Of a stretch of 64,000 nucleotides of DNA, positions 51,753 to 62,630 are shown in pieces. Every line of letters starts with the position of its first letter. Position 1 is the first letter of the stretch. Both the position numbers and the translations under genes were made by a program. This DNA comes from Warburgia ugandensis (lineage: Eukaryota > Streptophyta > Magnoliopsida > Canellales > Canellaceae), in NCBI GenBank assembly GCA_035236585.1, contig CP141126.1, positions 67,247,414 through 67,311,413 of the forward strand, given 5' to 3'. The notes under the pieces were generated by a model. It was not told where the DNA came from. It saw nothing but the letters and a program-made list of their open reading frames with translations, and made no database searches.

Positions 51753-53578
51753 GAGGGTCCCATGAGTTTGTAAGCTACTAAGGTCTCTTTTAGATTAATT
51801 TAATTTAATTGTTAAGGCTAGGGTTGCATGTAAGGTGATACTTATCGTAGGTGGGCCAAGAGATGGTGATCAATCCACCCTGATCTTGTTGGGGTGAGTG
51901 CCATTACCAATTCAATTAAGCATTCCCACATAGTTCAAATCAACCTATATTCACATTAAAGCATGTCAATGTATCCTAAATGCAAATCTAATGCAAACCC
52001 TAGAATGCAATAACTAAGGAGATTCTTTCTATATGCTCTTCACTATCATCCAAGTGCAACTAATCTAACAATGCAACTAATTTAGAAAATGGAAAGAATT
52101 GAAAAAATAGTCTCATAGTGGGGCCTTGGAATCAGTCTTCTCATATATGTGTGGGTCCATGTACATGCTACCTCCCCTTCTAGGTTAGGATGGCCCACCC
52201 TTGACCAATATTATTACAACTCTTTATTTTAAACTTAAATTGTAAAATATTTACAAGCATGTTCTCACTACAATCTACTTAGATAAAAAAAAAATATGAA
52301 AAGAAACTATCCTAATGTCTTCCTCATGGTCCTTCTTCTTTTCCAAATTCCTATACAAATGAAAAGAAAATATCAAATTCTATAAGATAAGGAAAGTATG
52401 CTAAAATGGAAACAATTCTATATGTGATCCTATGACTAAAAGTAGTGATAAACCATTACAAACCAAATTTAATTAAAACTCCGTTGCAAATTCCCGACAA
52501 TTTGCACCAAAAACTTGATGTGTCTTAATTAATTACCTCAAGTACATGGCTTTATTAGCTTATAGAATTGGAAAATGCAAGTTGATCCCACAAAGACTCC
52601 TTCATAAACAAGTTAATTAAAATTAAGTTTTTTTACTCTAACCTAGCCAATCAAGAAAAGAAATTGAAAGAACTCTAAATTAAATAACTAATCCTAGCTA
52701 ACCAAATCAAAGCAAGTAAACCTAAGCTATGAAATATAGGTAAAAAAATAAAATACTTACTAAAATAAACTAAAAAAACAAAAAGAAAGCAAAGGAAACT
52801 AAATTAAAATTAACTAAGGAATGAAAAAGATAATTTCATTGATAAACTTCATTACAATTACAAGGAATGAAAGGAATAAATAAAATAACGAAAGAAAAGA
52901 AACTTCCTTAAAGTGGCCACTATAGGAGTCCTTTATTATGTGACTCAACAAGGCTCTTTACATGTCCTCTTCTTCTTTTTGGGCTTGAACTTTGCTTTAT
53001 AGTCTTCATGTTGTGCACTCAACAAATGCATATACACTTACATTCAACTCACTGTACACTAAGCTACAACCCAGCTTTTCTCATCTCCTTAACCCAACAT
53101 GTTATAGACCCAATGAAATTCTCAAACCATGCTCAAGGAATTAGAAGATTCATGACTTAGCATTAGAAGGTGTTCTTCCTTTTGCTTTATTATCAAATCC
53201 TAAAGGAAGAAAAAAAATCAAAGAAAGATGAAGAAAGTGGTGTGTGTGTGTGTGTGTGATTCTAAGGGTGATGGAGGGTGTATGTAATGCAATGGAAGAA
53301 TGGAAAATAAAGAAAGGGGAATGAGGAAAATGGAACAACGAAAGAGAAAGGGAATTGGAGATGGAAGAGCTTCCTTACCTCTTCTCCATGGTATTAGATT
53401 TGATCTTGTGGTAGCTTTGGTAAAGGTGATCTCTCTCCCTCCATTTCTCGTAGATTTAGTTTTTGAGTACAAGGGAAAGATAAGAGATCAAAAGTTTTAC
53501 TTATCTTTTACATATTTTTATAGATTTTAAGAAGTGTAACTCTGCCAATGCTGGTCCCAAGCCCAGATGAAAAAGGAG
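51753..53578. repeat. Tandem unit 13, joined to the full LINE
   Basis: 1,826 bp. Markers: GACCAATATT, GACAATTTGCACC, CACTGTAC, CCCAGATG. Private extra A in TTGAAAAAATAG at about 52100. Its last 40 bp are the true 5' end of the LINE, which continues past 53585. Confidence 0.95.
53521..53538. repeat. LINE target site duplication, 5' copy
   Basis: TAGATTTTAAGAAGTGTA (18 bp) is identical to 63866-63883 on the far side of the LINE. Because it lies inside the amplified interval, every tandem unit carries it too. Confidence 0.95.
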
Positions 53579-53584
53579 GAGGGT

Positions 53585-53860
53585 CTTGCGTCAGGTGTCA
53601 ACTGGCAAGGGGGAAGTTGAAGATGATTCTGTTATTTCTTTCTTACAAATGAATATGCATTTATATATTAGTGTGTGAGGAAGAAATGAAAATCATCTCC
53701 AGCTTCTTAAAATATGGCCACCCTTGTGCCAGGTTGCCAGCTGGCAAGGGTTTAGTTGAAGATTATTTTTATTATTTCTTTTATGCTTGCAAATGAATAT
53801 GCATTTGTATATTAGTTTGTAAGGAAGAAATGAAAATCATCTTCAGCTTTTTAAAACTAC
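53585..53860 (+). repeat. Two ~138 bp direct repeats in the LINE leader
   Basis: CTTGCGTCAGG...CTGGCAAGG at 53585 recurs as CTTGTGCCAGG...CTGGCAAGG at 53723. Both copies continue through AGTTGAAGAT, AATGAATATGCATTT and GGAAGAAATGAAAATCATC. The second copy overlaps the start of the open frame at 53830. Confidence 0.85.
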
Positions 53861-55846
53861 AGCAACCCAAACATGACATGAATCAAAAACAGACATTCCC
53901 TCAAGCTAGGGCGTTCCCCATAAGCAACACGTTACATCAGATCCCAGGTGCGGTGAAAAATAGGCAAGGGTTGCTAGGGCATTCTCCCAGAAGCGATGCG
54001 CTACATCGGATCCCGAGTGTAGTGAAAAGTGGGCAAGGGCTGTTAGAGCGTCCTGTCAGAAGTGATGTGCTGCATCAGAACCCAAGTGTAGTGAAAAGTG
54101 GACATGGGTTCACACCATGGAGGTTGAGAAAGGCGGCAGTAAATAGGGTATCTCCAGAACATAAGATTCGCATCGGTACATGGAATATAGGGACATTGAC
54201 AGGTAAGAGTTTGGAGTTAGTAAATGCAATGAAATGTAGGAGAGTCAACATCACTTGTCTTCAAGAAACCAAGTGGAAAGGGGCTAAAGCTAAAGAAATA
54301 GATGGGTATAAATTATGGTATGTAGGAAAGGAAAATAACAGAAATGGGGTAGGAATAATAGTGGATAAGGAATTAAAGGATAAAGTTGTGGACGTTAAAA
54401 GAATCAGTGATAGAATTATAATAATAAAAAATGTTCTAGGAGAGCAGATTATAAATGTTATAAGTGCATATGCACCACAAGTAGGGTTACAAGATATAAT
54501 CAAGAGACAGTTTTGGGAAGATATGGAGGGAGTCATACAAGAAATTCCCAACACTGAGGGGATATTTATAGGAGCAGACTTAAATGGCCATGTACGAAAA
54601 GATAAGGAAGGATGTGATAGCATGCACGGAGGGTATGGTATAGGTGAACGAAATGAGATGGGGGAGAATATCCTCGATTTTGCTTTGTCATATAACCTGT
54701 CCATTGCAAATACACTCTTTAAGAAGAGGGATGAACACTTAATGACCTTTAAAAGTGGACTTCATAAAAGCTAAATAGACTTTTTTCTACTTAGGAATAA
54801 TGAATGATCTATATGTAAGGCTTGTAAGGTGATACCTGGTGAGAGTTTAACCTCACAACATAGGTTAATGGTTATGGATATCCATATTAAAAGATGGAGT
54901 AAAAGAATTGAACTTAATACACATCCAAAAACTAAGTGGTGGAACTTAAAAGGAGAGAAAATAACCTCATTCAAAAATAAGTTGATGGTAGAAGGAAATT
55001 GGAACTATGAAGTAGAAGTAAATACCATGTGGACTAATATGGCTGAGCCCATTAAGAAAGTGGCAAAAGATGTCTTAGGAGTATCTAAAGGTAAAAGGCT
55101 ATTAGAAAAGGAAAAATAGTGGTGGAGTGAAACAGTGCAAAAAGTTATTATTAAAAAAAAAAGGATGAGTTTTAAAGCTTGGCAGAAGATTAGAAATAAT
55201 GAAAACTATGAACAATATAAGAATGCTAAAAACGCTACTAAGAGAATAGTAAGTGAGGCTAAACTTAAAGCATATAATGAGCTCTATAATAAATTAGGAA
55301 CACGAGAAGGTGAGAAAGATGTGTTTAAACTTGCAAAAGTAAGAGAACAGAAGGGTAAGGACTTAGATCATGTTAGGTGTATTAGAAGCGATGATCAAAG
55401 GGTATTAGTCAAAGAAGAGGAGATCAAACAAAGGTGGGAAACATACTTTCAAAAATTATTAAATGATAATGGCTTTGAGAATATAGGGATTGAAAATAAT
55501 ATAAATCTAAATAACATTGGATATTATAGATATAAACATAGGATTAGAATACCTGAAGTAAAAGAGGTCTTGAAAAAGATGAAATCAAGAAAGGCCATGG
55601 GGCCTGATGGTGTACCAATAGAGGTTTGGAAGCATATAGGAGATATTGGGGTAGTTTGGTTGACCAAGTTGTTTAACAAGATTATAAAATCAAAGAAAAT
55701 GCCTAATGAGTGGAGGAAAAGCTCTATTGTACCAATCTATAAGAATAAAGGTGACATTCAGAGCTACACTAATTATCGAGGGATCAAACTTATGACCCAC
55801 ACCATAAAACTTTTTGAAAGAGTGATTGAGAAGAGGCTACGTCTCC
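53830..55846 (+). pseudogene. RTE LINE polyprotein, 5' part: endonuclease and start of RT
   Basis: From Met 53830 the frame has an N-terminal region with three 23-residue repeats (residues about 26-94). An exonuclease-endonuclease-phosphatase fold endonuclease begins near residue 112, with the motifs GTWNIGT, CLQETKW (catalytic Glu), GADLNGHV (Asp and Asn) and a late TSQHRL (His). After a basic linker the N-terminal RT part appears at about 55555-55840 (SRKAMGPDGVPIEVWK, MPNEWRKSSIVPIYKNKGD, NYRGIKL). In-frame stops lie at 54772 (TAA), 54805 (TGA) and 55117 (TAG); the reading frame is otherwise kept. The enzyme would nick target DNA and prime reverse transcription there. The frame ends where the chromovirus begins. 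The Met at 53830 is the first in frame after the leader, so the true start is uncertain. Confidence 0.9.
53905..54111 (+). repeat. Three 69-bp (23-residue) repeats in the LINE frame
   Basis: Units begin at 53905, 53974 and 54043 and encode a pattern RSDxLHxxPSxVKSGxG. The first copy is the most diverged. Each keeps the reading frame. Confidence 0.85.
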
Positions 55847-58800
55847 ACACACTCATTTATATCATATGACTTCGTATCATGCATGAAATGTACAAAATAC
55901 AAATTGGGTATTTGTTTAGAAGTCAACACCCTAGTAGGAGAACCAGTTATAGCACATGAGTTCTTACAAGAAGTACCGATACATATATCAGAATAAGAAC
56001 TTAGTGCAGACTTAATACTATTGAACATGTCAGACTTTGATGTCATCTTAGGCATGGATTGGCTCGCAGACCATGAGGCAATGGTTGACTGTGGGAAGAA
56101 AAGAGTCACACTCAGCAATCCTAAAAGCGAAATCATTACCTTTCAGGGAAGGCTAAATGTCCCAGGAATGACCATTATATCAGCAATGCAGGCATCACGA
56201 CTTATAACTAGAGGATGCCTAGCCTATGTAACTAATGTAGTGACTCAAGAGGAGTTAGGGCCAAAGATTCAAGAAATAGAAGTGGTATGGGAATTTCACG
56301 ATGTTTTTCCAGAGGAATTGCCTGGGTTACCACCAAAAAGAGAGTTGGAGTTTTCTATCGAACTCCTACCAGGAACAGCTCCAATCTCTAAGGGCCCTTA
56401 CCACATGGCACCAGCTGAACTAAAGCAGTTAAAGGTGCAGTTACAAGAGTTGATGGACCAGGGATTTATTCGACCAAGTGTATCACCATGGGGAGCCCCT
56501 GTGTTATTTGTCAAAAAGAAAGATGGATCTATGAGACTGTGCATAGACTATCAATTGTTGAATGGGGTCACAGTTAAGAACAAATATCCATTGCAACGCA
56601 TTGATGATCTCTTCGACCAGTTACAGCCAGCCAAAGTATTTTCAAAGATAGATATGAGATCTGGTTATCATCAGCTGAGGATAAAGGACGAGGATATCTC
56701 GAAGATAGCATTCATAACTAGGTATGGTCACTATGAATTCCTAGTTATGCCTTTTGAACTAATGAATGCACCTGCAGCTTTTATGGATTTGATGAATCGG
56801 GTATTCCAAGAATATCTTGACAAGTTTGTCATTGTATTCGTCGATGATATTCTAGTATACTCCAGTAGTAGAGATGAACACCGAGAGCATTTAAAAATCG
56901 TGTTGAGCACACTCCAGACTCATAAGTTATATGCAAAATTCTCGAAGTGTGAATTTTGGCTTGACCAACTACAGTTTCTCAGGCATGTTATCTTTGCAGA
57001 CGGTATTGCAGTTGATCCTAAGAAGATAGAAGCAATCATGAATTGGGAAAGGCCAAAGACTGTATCGGAGATCCGTAGCTTTCTCGGGTTAGCAGGGTAT
57101 TACAGGAGATTTATTGAGGGATTTTCTCGCATAACACAACCCATGACCCAACTGACCAGGAAGGAGAAAAAATTTGAATGGACTGATGAATGTGAAAGGA
57201 GTTACCTAGAGTTGAAAAGGAGACTCACCACCGCTCCTATTCTGACCTTGCCAGTCGGTAGTGGAGGATTCGTGGTATATAGTGATGCCTCAGGCAAGGG
57301 ACTTGGATGCGTGTTAATGCAACATGGAAAAGTGATTGCTTATGCCTCTAGACAGTTGAAGACTCATGAAGTAAACTATCCCACACATGATTTAGAGTTG
57401 GCTGCTATGGTTTTCGCTCCAAAGATCTGGAGACATTATTTGTATGTCGAAAGGTTCAAAGTCTTTACAGATCATAAAAGCCTTAAGTACATATTCTCAC
57501 AGAGTGATCTCAATATGAGGCAACGACGTTGGATGGAATACCTAAAAGACTATGACTTTACCATCCAGTACCATCCTGGTAAGGCCAATGTCGTAGCTGA
57601 TGCTCTCAGTAGGAAGATGAAAGGAAGGATAGCAAATGTCACTGTAAGATCAGCCTTCACAGATCGTATATTGCGAGCTCAAAATGAGTGTGAAGAAACT
57701 CAAGGCATGAGTAGTAAGACTAGATTCTCAATGGGTACTGATGGAAGAGTACGCTTTTAGGGTAGACTTGTAGTCCCAGCAGTAGCCGAGCTAAGACAGG
57801 AAATATGAAGAGGCACATAACTCAAAGTTTACCATTCACCCTGGGGGTACAAAAATGTATCAAGACTTGAGGAGGAATTTTTGGTGGCAGGGCATGAAAA
57901 GAGACATTGGTGAGTGTGTAGCAAGATGTCTAACATGTCAGAGGGTGAAGGCAGAGCATCAGAGACCATCAGGACTATTACAAACTTTAGAACTCCCAGA
58001 ATGGAAGTGGGATCATGTTACGATGGACTTTGTAGTGGGATTACCTCGAACCTCTAGTGGGCACGACATGATTTGGGTAATAGTGGATAGACTGACTAAG
58101 TCTGCACACTTTCTTCCCATTCGATAGAGGCAATCACTGGAGAGTTTGGCAAAGTTGTATATTTAGGAGATTGTAAGTTTACATGGAGTACCTTTGACCA
58201 TTATATCAGACAGGGATAGCAGATTCACATCACATTTTTGGCAAAGTGTACAGGAAGGACTTGGTACCTCGCAAAGATTTAGTATAGCTTTTCACCCACA
58301 GACTGATGGACAGTCTGAGCGAACTATTCAGACGCTTGAAGATATGCTCAGGGCTTGTACTTTAGAGTGGAAAGGTAACTGGGATGAACATCTTCCCTTG
58401 ATAGAGTTTGCATATAATAACAGTTACCACTCTAGCATTGGCATGGCACTGTACGAGGCATTATATGGTAGACCTTGTCGAACACCAACTTGTTGGAGCG
58501 ATATTGGTGAACAACAATTTGCGAAGTCAGAATTAATCGAGCAGTGTGCAGAGAAGGTACGAATTATCCAGAAGCGGTTATTGGCTGCCCATAGTAGACA
58601 AAAGAGCTATGCGGATAGGAGGCGCAGAGATCTTGAATTTATAGTTGGAGATCATGTTTTCTTGAAGGTCTCACCAACTAAGGGAGTGACGAGGTTTGGA
58701 ATTAAGGGCAAACTGAGCCTTAGATTCATAGGACCATTTGAAATCCTGGAAAGAATTGGACAAGTGGCATACCGACTAGCACTTCCACCACGGTTATCAG

Positions 58801-59075
58801 AGGTACATAATGTATTCCATGTGTCAATGCTCAGGAAATATGTTCCCAATCCTACCCATGTGTTGGAGCAAGTGCCAATTAAACTACAATCTGATCTAAC
58901 TTTTGAGACGAAGCCAGTACAGATCCTAGACCAGAAGGAGAAGACTTTGAGAAACAAGACTATCCCATTTGTCAAAGTATTATGGCATCATCATACGATT
59001 GAAGAAGCTACCTGGGAAGTGGAAAGTGACATGAGATAGAGGTTTCCAGAGTTGTTCACTGTACTACCTTGAAAT
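55847..59075 (+). pseudogene. Chromovirus pol: protease remnant, RT, RNase H, integrase, chromodomain
   Basis: The order is as in Ty3-gypsy elements. The protease remnant starts at THSFISYDF (55847) and keeps DVILGMDWL (about 56040); the catalytic Asp upstream is lost. RT spans about 56330-56930, with [12 protein letters not shown] and FVDDIL (about 56837). RNase H has [10 protein letters not shown] (57277), DLELAAM and FTDHKSLKY. Integrase has an HHCC zinc finger (about 57817-57950, ending CLTCQ), then DDE residues in TMDFVVG, ISDRDSRF and GQSERTIQ, and the GPFEILERIG and VFHVSMLRKY blocks. The chromodomain is at about 58915-59075 (PVQILDQKEK, VKVLWHHH, EEATWE). Breaks: stops near 55995, at 57758, 58125, 58164 and 59037, and a frameshift near 57805. 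Conserved catalytic residues are otherwise present, so it is a fairly young pseudogene. Confidence 0.92.
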
Positions 59076-59081
59076 TTCGTC

Positions 59082-59093
59082 AGTAGGGAAGAT
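59082..59093 (+). promoter_or_regulatory. Polypurine tract of the nested chromovirus
   Basis: AGTAGGGAAGAT directly precedes the LTR start TGTAATAACG and follows GAAATTTCG, the same context as in the element at 21006-29804. Confidence 0.6.
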
Positions 59094-59780
59094 TGTAATA
59101 ACGTACATTTTATAATATATGTATTTCTTGTATGGAATTGACAACAAAATAGTTAAATGCCCTAATGGCTATAGAATGAATGGGGGAAACTCTAGAATTA
59201 GAGTTCAAGTCCCCAAAGACAACCTTTTTGGAGAAATTCCCAACCCAAAAGCCAGGAAGTGTCCAGGTGCAATGAACCTAGATAATTCTGGTTAGTTGGG
59301 AAAGGATGAAGATAAGCATCTAATTATAATCAGATATGGGATAAAATTGACAAGAAGATAAGAATAAAGACAGAGAATTAGGAAAAGATAGGATACTTAA
59401 CAAATTAGATTAGATAGATAGGAGATAGGATAGGAAAGAAGGAAAGTCAAATGGAATTAGGATAAGAAGGGGAGAAGAAGAAAGGATACGTGAAACACAA
59501 AGAAAGAGGAAGAGAAAGAGAGAAAAAGAAAAGAGAGAAAAGGAGAGAAAGAAAGAAAGAGGAAGAGAGAGAGAGAGAGAGAGAGAAGAAGGAGAGGGGA
59601 ACAAGCTACGCCAAGAATTACGAACCAATTTGCGTTTTGGATAAGAAGGCTGTAGAAGAACGATCGCATCTGCGAGGTAGGGGATTGCTTAGGAACTGCT
59701 CTAAATTAACTTGACTTTTAACTTAGGTTAGGAAATCATGCATGTGTTTTGATATGAGATAATAGGATTAATGCCTAAAG

Positions 59781-59805
59781 ATTATTATTATTATTATTAT
59801 TATTA
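59781..59805. repeat. (TTA)n microsatellite
   Basis: Eight TTA-type triplets inside the LTR. Confidence 0.9.
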
Positions 59806-61564
59806 CAGATTTGTTTTGCATGAATACCTTGAACGATTAGATCTGGTTTCATTGTGCATGCATACTTGTGAATGATGCATGATCCTGCTGATTATCACCT
59901 TTGTTGGGTCTGTTTTTATTTTGTTTTGTTGTTTGTCACCATGAAAAGAAAAAAAAAAAAAAGAAGAAGTAGGTAGGCGCTGCCCTAAGAAATCATTATA
60001 AATATGGGTGTGAAAGTGAGCCGCAATAAGTGGTGAATGGCTCTCATATGAAGCTGTCATCTAGCATTCGTCTATTGGTAACATCTGACCATGACTTCCG
60101 TCCAAGCATAAACCTGGTCAGGTGCAGATTGGCAAGTTATAACATGCAGTGAAACTACTGTTCTAGCATTGATGGTGCAGTTGTTCATAGCAGTAGAAAA
60201 AAAAAAGGAAGAGAAAAAGATAGGACAAAAAAAAGAAGTAAAACAGTAGTCTGAATTGTTTGCGTCAGATGCCCATTTCCAACTGACATGCATATGCATT
60301 AGAAAATCCTTCCTGAATGATCTTAAATCTCTTTGGTGTCTCTTTAGAGACATTCGATAAAATTGGTAAGATACTGAAAATGTGATGAAGGGTCTTGAAT
60401 TTTCTTGGAGGCCATGGAGGATTATTAATTGCTTTGAAATCCAAGTTTGGACGAGAGTAGATTCAAAGGTGTATACAAATAATATGACTCACTATTTACA
60501 AAGAGCAATGATTGTTATAGAGATATATTCATTGGACATGCATACGTAGGATGCCTTTTCTAGATCTAGGCCATTTATTTTGTTCAACCAGCCAATCTTA
60601 TCCAAGGAGCTTCATTTTGTTGCATAAGTATGGGAGGCTAGATATGGTGAATGGATTAGATCTTGTAAAGATCACACTTGTCCCATGGAAAAAAAAAAAA
60701 GAAGAGAGCGTCTCTTGTATCATTGCTCGTATCTGAATGTGGATGCCTTTCTTTATCAATATAGTTCAAACTTCGCTTTGGAAACTAACTTAACGTTGGC
60801 AATAGAATGGCAAGTTGGGTGAGGAATCAAGATCAAGGAGGCTAACAGAATATTTTGTGACTATTGTCATATGGTTTTGATTCCAAACTTGTGATGCTTG
60901 AAACGTGCTTTAGATAACGGTTATTTCGAAGAGGAAAGCTAAAATGATTGCTCCATGGGTGCCGTCTAATTTCTATATTTTACATTCACTCTTAGCGCAT
61001 AGCATTGAGTGGATGGGCAGGCGCCCAGCACAGGGTGGAATGCTTGGCGCTCATTGCATAGACAGCACGCGTGGTACTCCAGCAATAGTAATGGCGTGTT
61101 TAGAATCCAGCATATGCTTATTACTTATTTATGATACACTTAAGTCCTAGGCGTAGCACACACTTGTATGGTCAGTAGGCATAAGTGTATTCATTAAGAA
61201 CCACTGCATGCATGGCCCCATAGAATTTTGATCAATATCATAAGATATTTTTTTTGTCTTGATCTATGAATAAATGTTTATATGTGAGCATAGTCTCTGA
61301 TTGTTCATATGTGTAACTTGAAACTTAATTGTTAAGCACCAAGTTTAGTCTATGAAATCAACCGATTGATTCCTACATGCTATGCAATAGAATGTAAGCA
61401 TAAGATCTTGACAATGTTGGGCTATGAATATACGAGTATCTGTCCTATGACTAGCATAAGCTAGTGGATGATTCATGTTTATTGACATATGCTTGCTAAT
61501 GGGAAAGTCATAAATACCTTCATAAGATGCATTAAGCAATGTGAAATGATCTAATGAGTGAAAA

Positions 61565-61634
61565 ATTAGGCAACTCAAGAGAGTTGTGCCTAGCCTAAAA
61601 TTAGGCGACTCATTAGAGTTGAGCCTAGCCTGGG
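61565..61634. repeat. Two 35-bp repeats with internal dyads
   Basis: ATTAGGCAACTC...GAGTTGTGCCTAGCCT and ATTAGGCGACTC...GAGTTGAGCCTAGCCT follow each other in the LTR. Each contains an inverted repeat (AGGCAACTC with GAGTTGTGCCT) that could fold into a hairpin. Confidence 0.7.
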
Positions 61635-62630
61635 GCAAATTCTAAGCCCACCTGGTTGCTATGCTAGGAAGTCTAGTTGGCGACTAGCTTCTGAAATGAG
61701 ATACCTATCCTAAGAGGCATATTGTAGAGAGTATTGTATCATGGGGAGACTGCTCTCTTGTTATCCAGTGCCCCCATGAGGACTGGTGTAGCCCGTGTGG
61801 TATCCACGGCCGAACGTAGTTGGATGTGAGTCCTCTACGTGCATAGTATACCATATAATTATCAGACATAGACTGACATGTCGGTCCATCCTCGAGGATA
61901 TTGACCATTGACCAAATAGGTTGTGGTAGGACGTTACCAATCTGTGATACAACATATTGTCATACGTCATTCTTTGATAAAAGTCCTAATGGGCTTGTAT
62001 GTATAAGATTTGTAGGACATATTAGAATTTATTGGGAATGCTAGATTTTTTTTAAAAAGGCATAATTGTTTTATAATGTTTATATCATAATTATGATTGA
62101 TCATGGAAGTGTTTGCACAAAAATTATGCCAATGTCTTTGCCGTGGTTTTCAAACGGTTGGTTTAGACATGTTCCTATTGAGTCGTTGTACTCACCCCTA
62201 CAAAACATTTCAGGTGAAGCGCGAGAGGACTAAGCAGTCGACTAGACCAAATTAAATAAGGAGACTAAGAAGAGAAGTATGGATAAGCAATTAGTTAGAT
62301 ATGTTATTTGTTATCTTTCATTTTGAAATAATGAACACTTGATGATGAATGTAATAAGATAAGCGACTTTGATATATTAAATCTGAACATTGATTTGAAT
62401 TCAAATTTCTTATTGTTTGGGCTGTGACCAGGGAGATCCTGTAATGGTATATTTATATTCCACTATTATATGTGAAGGTTTTACTGTGACACTAGGCTGA
62501 AGGGGGAATTGAGAAAAAAATAAATATGCATTATATATATTTCAAATGTTTAAAAAAAAAAAATCCTGCAGGAGAGTTAAATTTTGAAATTTTATTTCAA
62601 AAATTCTTTTCCAAAACCCGGGTCGCCACA

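Larger units (their letters stand above)
29857..53578. repeat. 13-unit chimeric macrosatellite, ~1,825 bp period
   Basis: Thirteen head-to-tail units of 1,820-1,828 bp are nearly identical. Each starts at GAGGGTC, continues with CCATGAGTTTGTAAGC, runs through LTR-like host DNA and ends with TAGATTTTAAGAAGTGTA followed by the first 40 bp of an RTE LINE (ACTCTGCCAATGCTGGTCCC...). The thirteenth unit ends where the complete LINE begins, so the array grew from the LINE insertion site. Differences between units are few: homopolymer lengths, (GT)8-10, a handful of substitutions and small indels. Three short frames recur in most units (82 and 76 codons plus, about 62-107 codons minus) but show no domain. 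Assembly collapse or expansion could make the true copy number differ. Confidence 0.95.
55841..62630 (+). mobile_element. 5'-truncated Tekay/Del-like chromovirus inside the LINE
   Basis: The insert begins inside the protease active-site region and runs through RT, RNase H, integrase and chromodomain to a 3.5 kb LTR whose last bases GGGTCGCCACA join the LINE at 62631. The 5' LTR, primer site, gag and first part of protease are missing, and a small piece of the LINE frame at the left junction also seems lost. Deletion after insertion is therefore more likely than a truncated integration, since LTR elements normally integrate whole. Orientation is the same as the LINE. No target duplication can be tested because the left end is gone. 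Confidence 0.9.
59094..62630 (+). repeat. 3' LTR of the nested chromovirus (3,537 bp)
   Basis: It starts TGTAATAACG and ends CCCGGGTCGCCACA. The end matches the solo LTR in element orientation (CCCGGGTCGTCACA), and CTATTGAGTCGTTGTACTCACC at about 62177 is the diverged counterpart of CTACTGAGTATAGTATATACTCACC in the other LTRs, each followed by ACATTT.TCAGG. Inside are a purine-rich run with (GA)n (59500-59600) and a (TTA)n tract. The frames at 59410-61970 are low-complexity or unconserved and not called. Confidence 0.88.

Noticed and set aside
29857-53578. CRISPR-like array
   Set aside because: Repeat units are 1.8 kb with no short-repeat/spacer pattern, and the genome is eukaryotic.
59410-59714. 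Lys/Glu/Arg-rich and Ser/Leu-rich frames
   Set aside because: Low-complexity purine run inside the chromovirus LTR.
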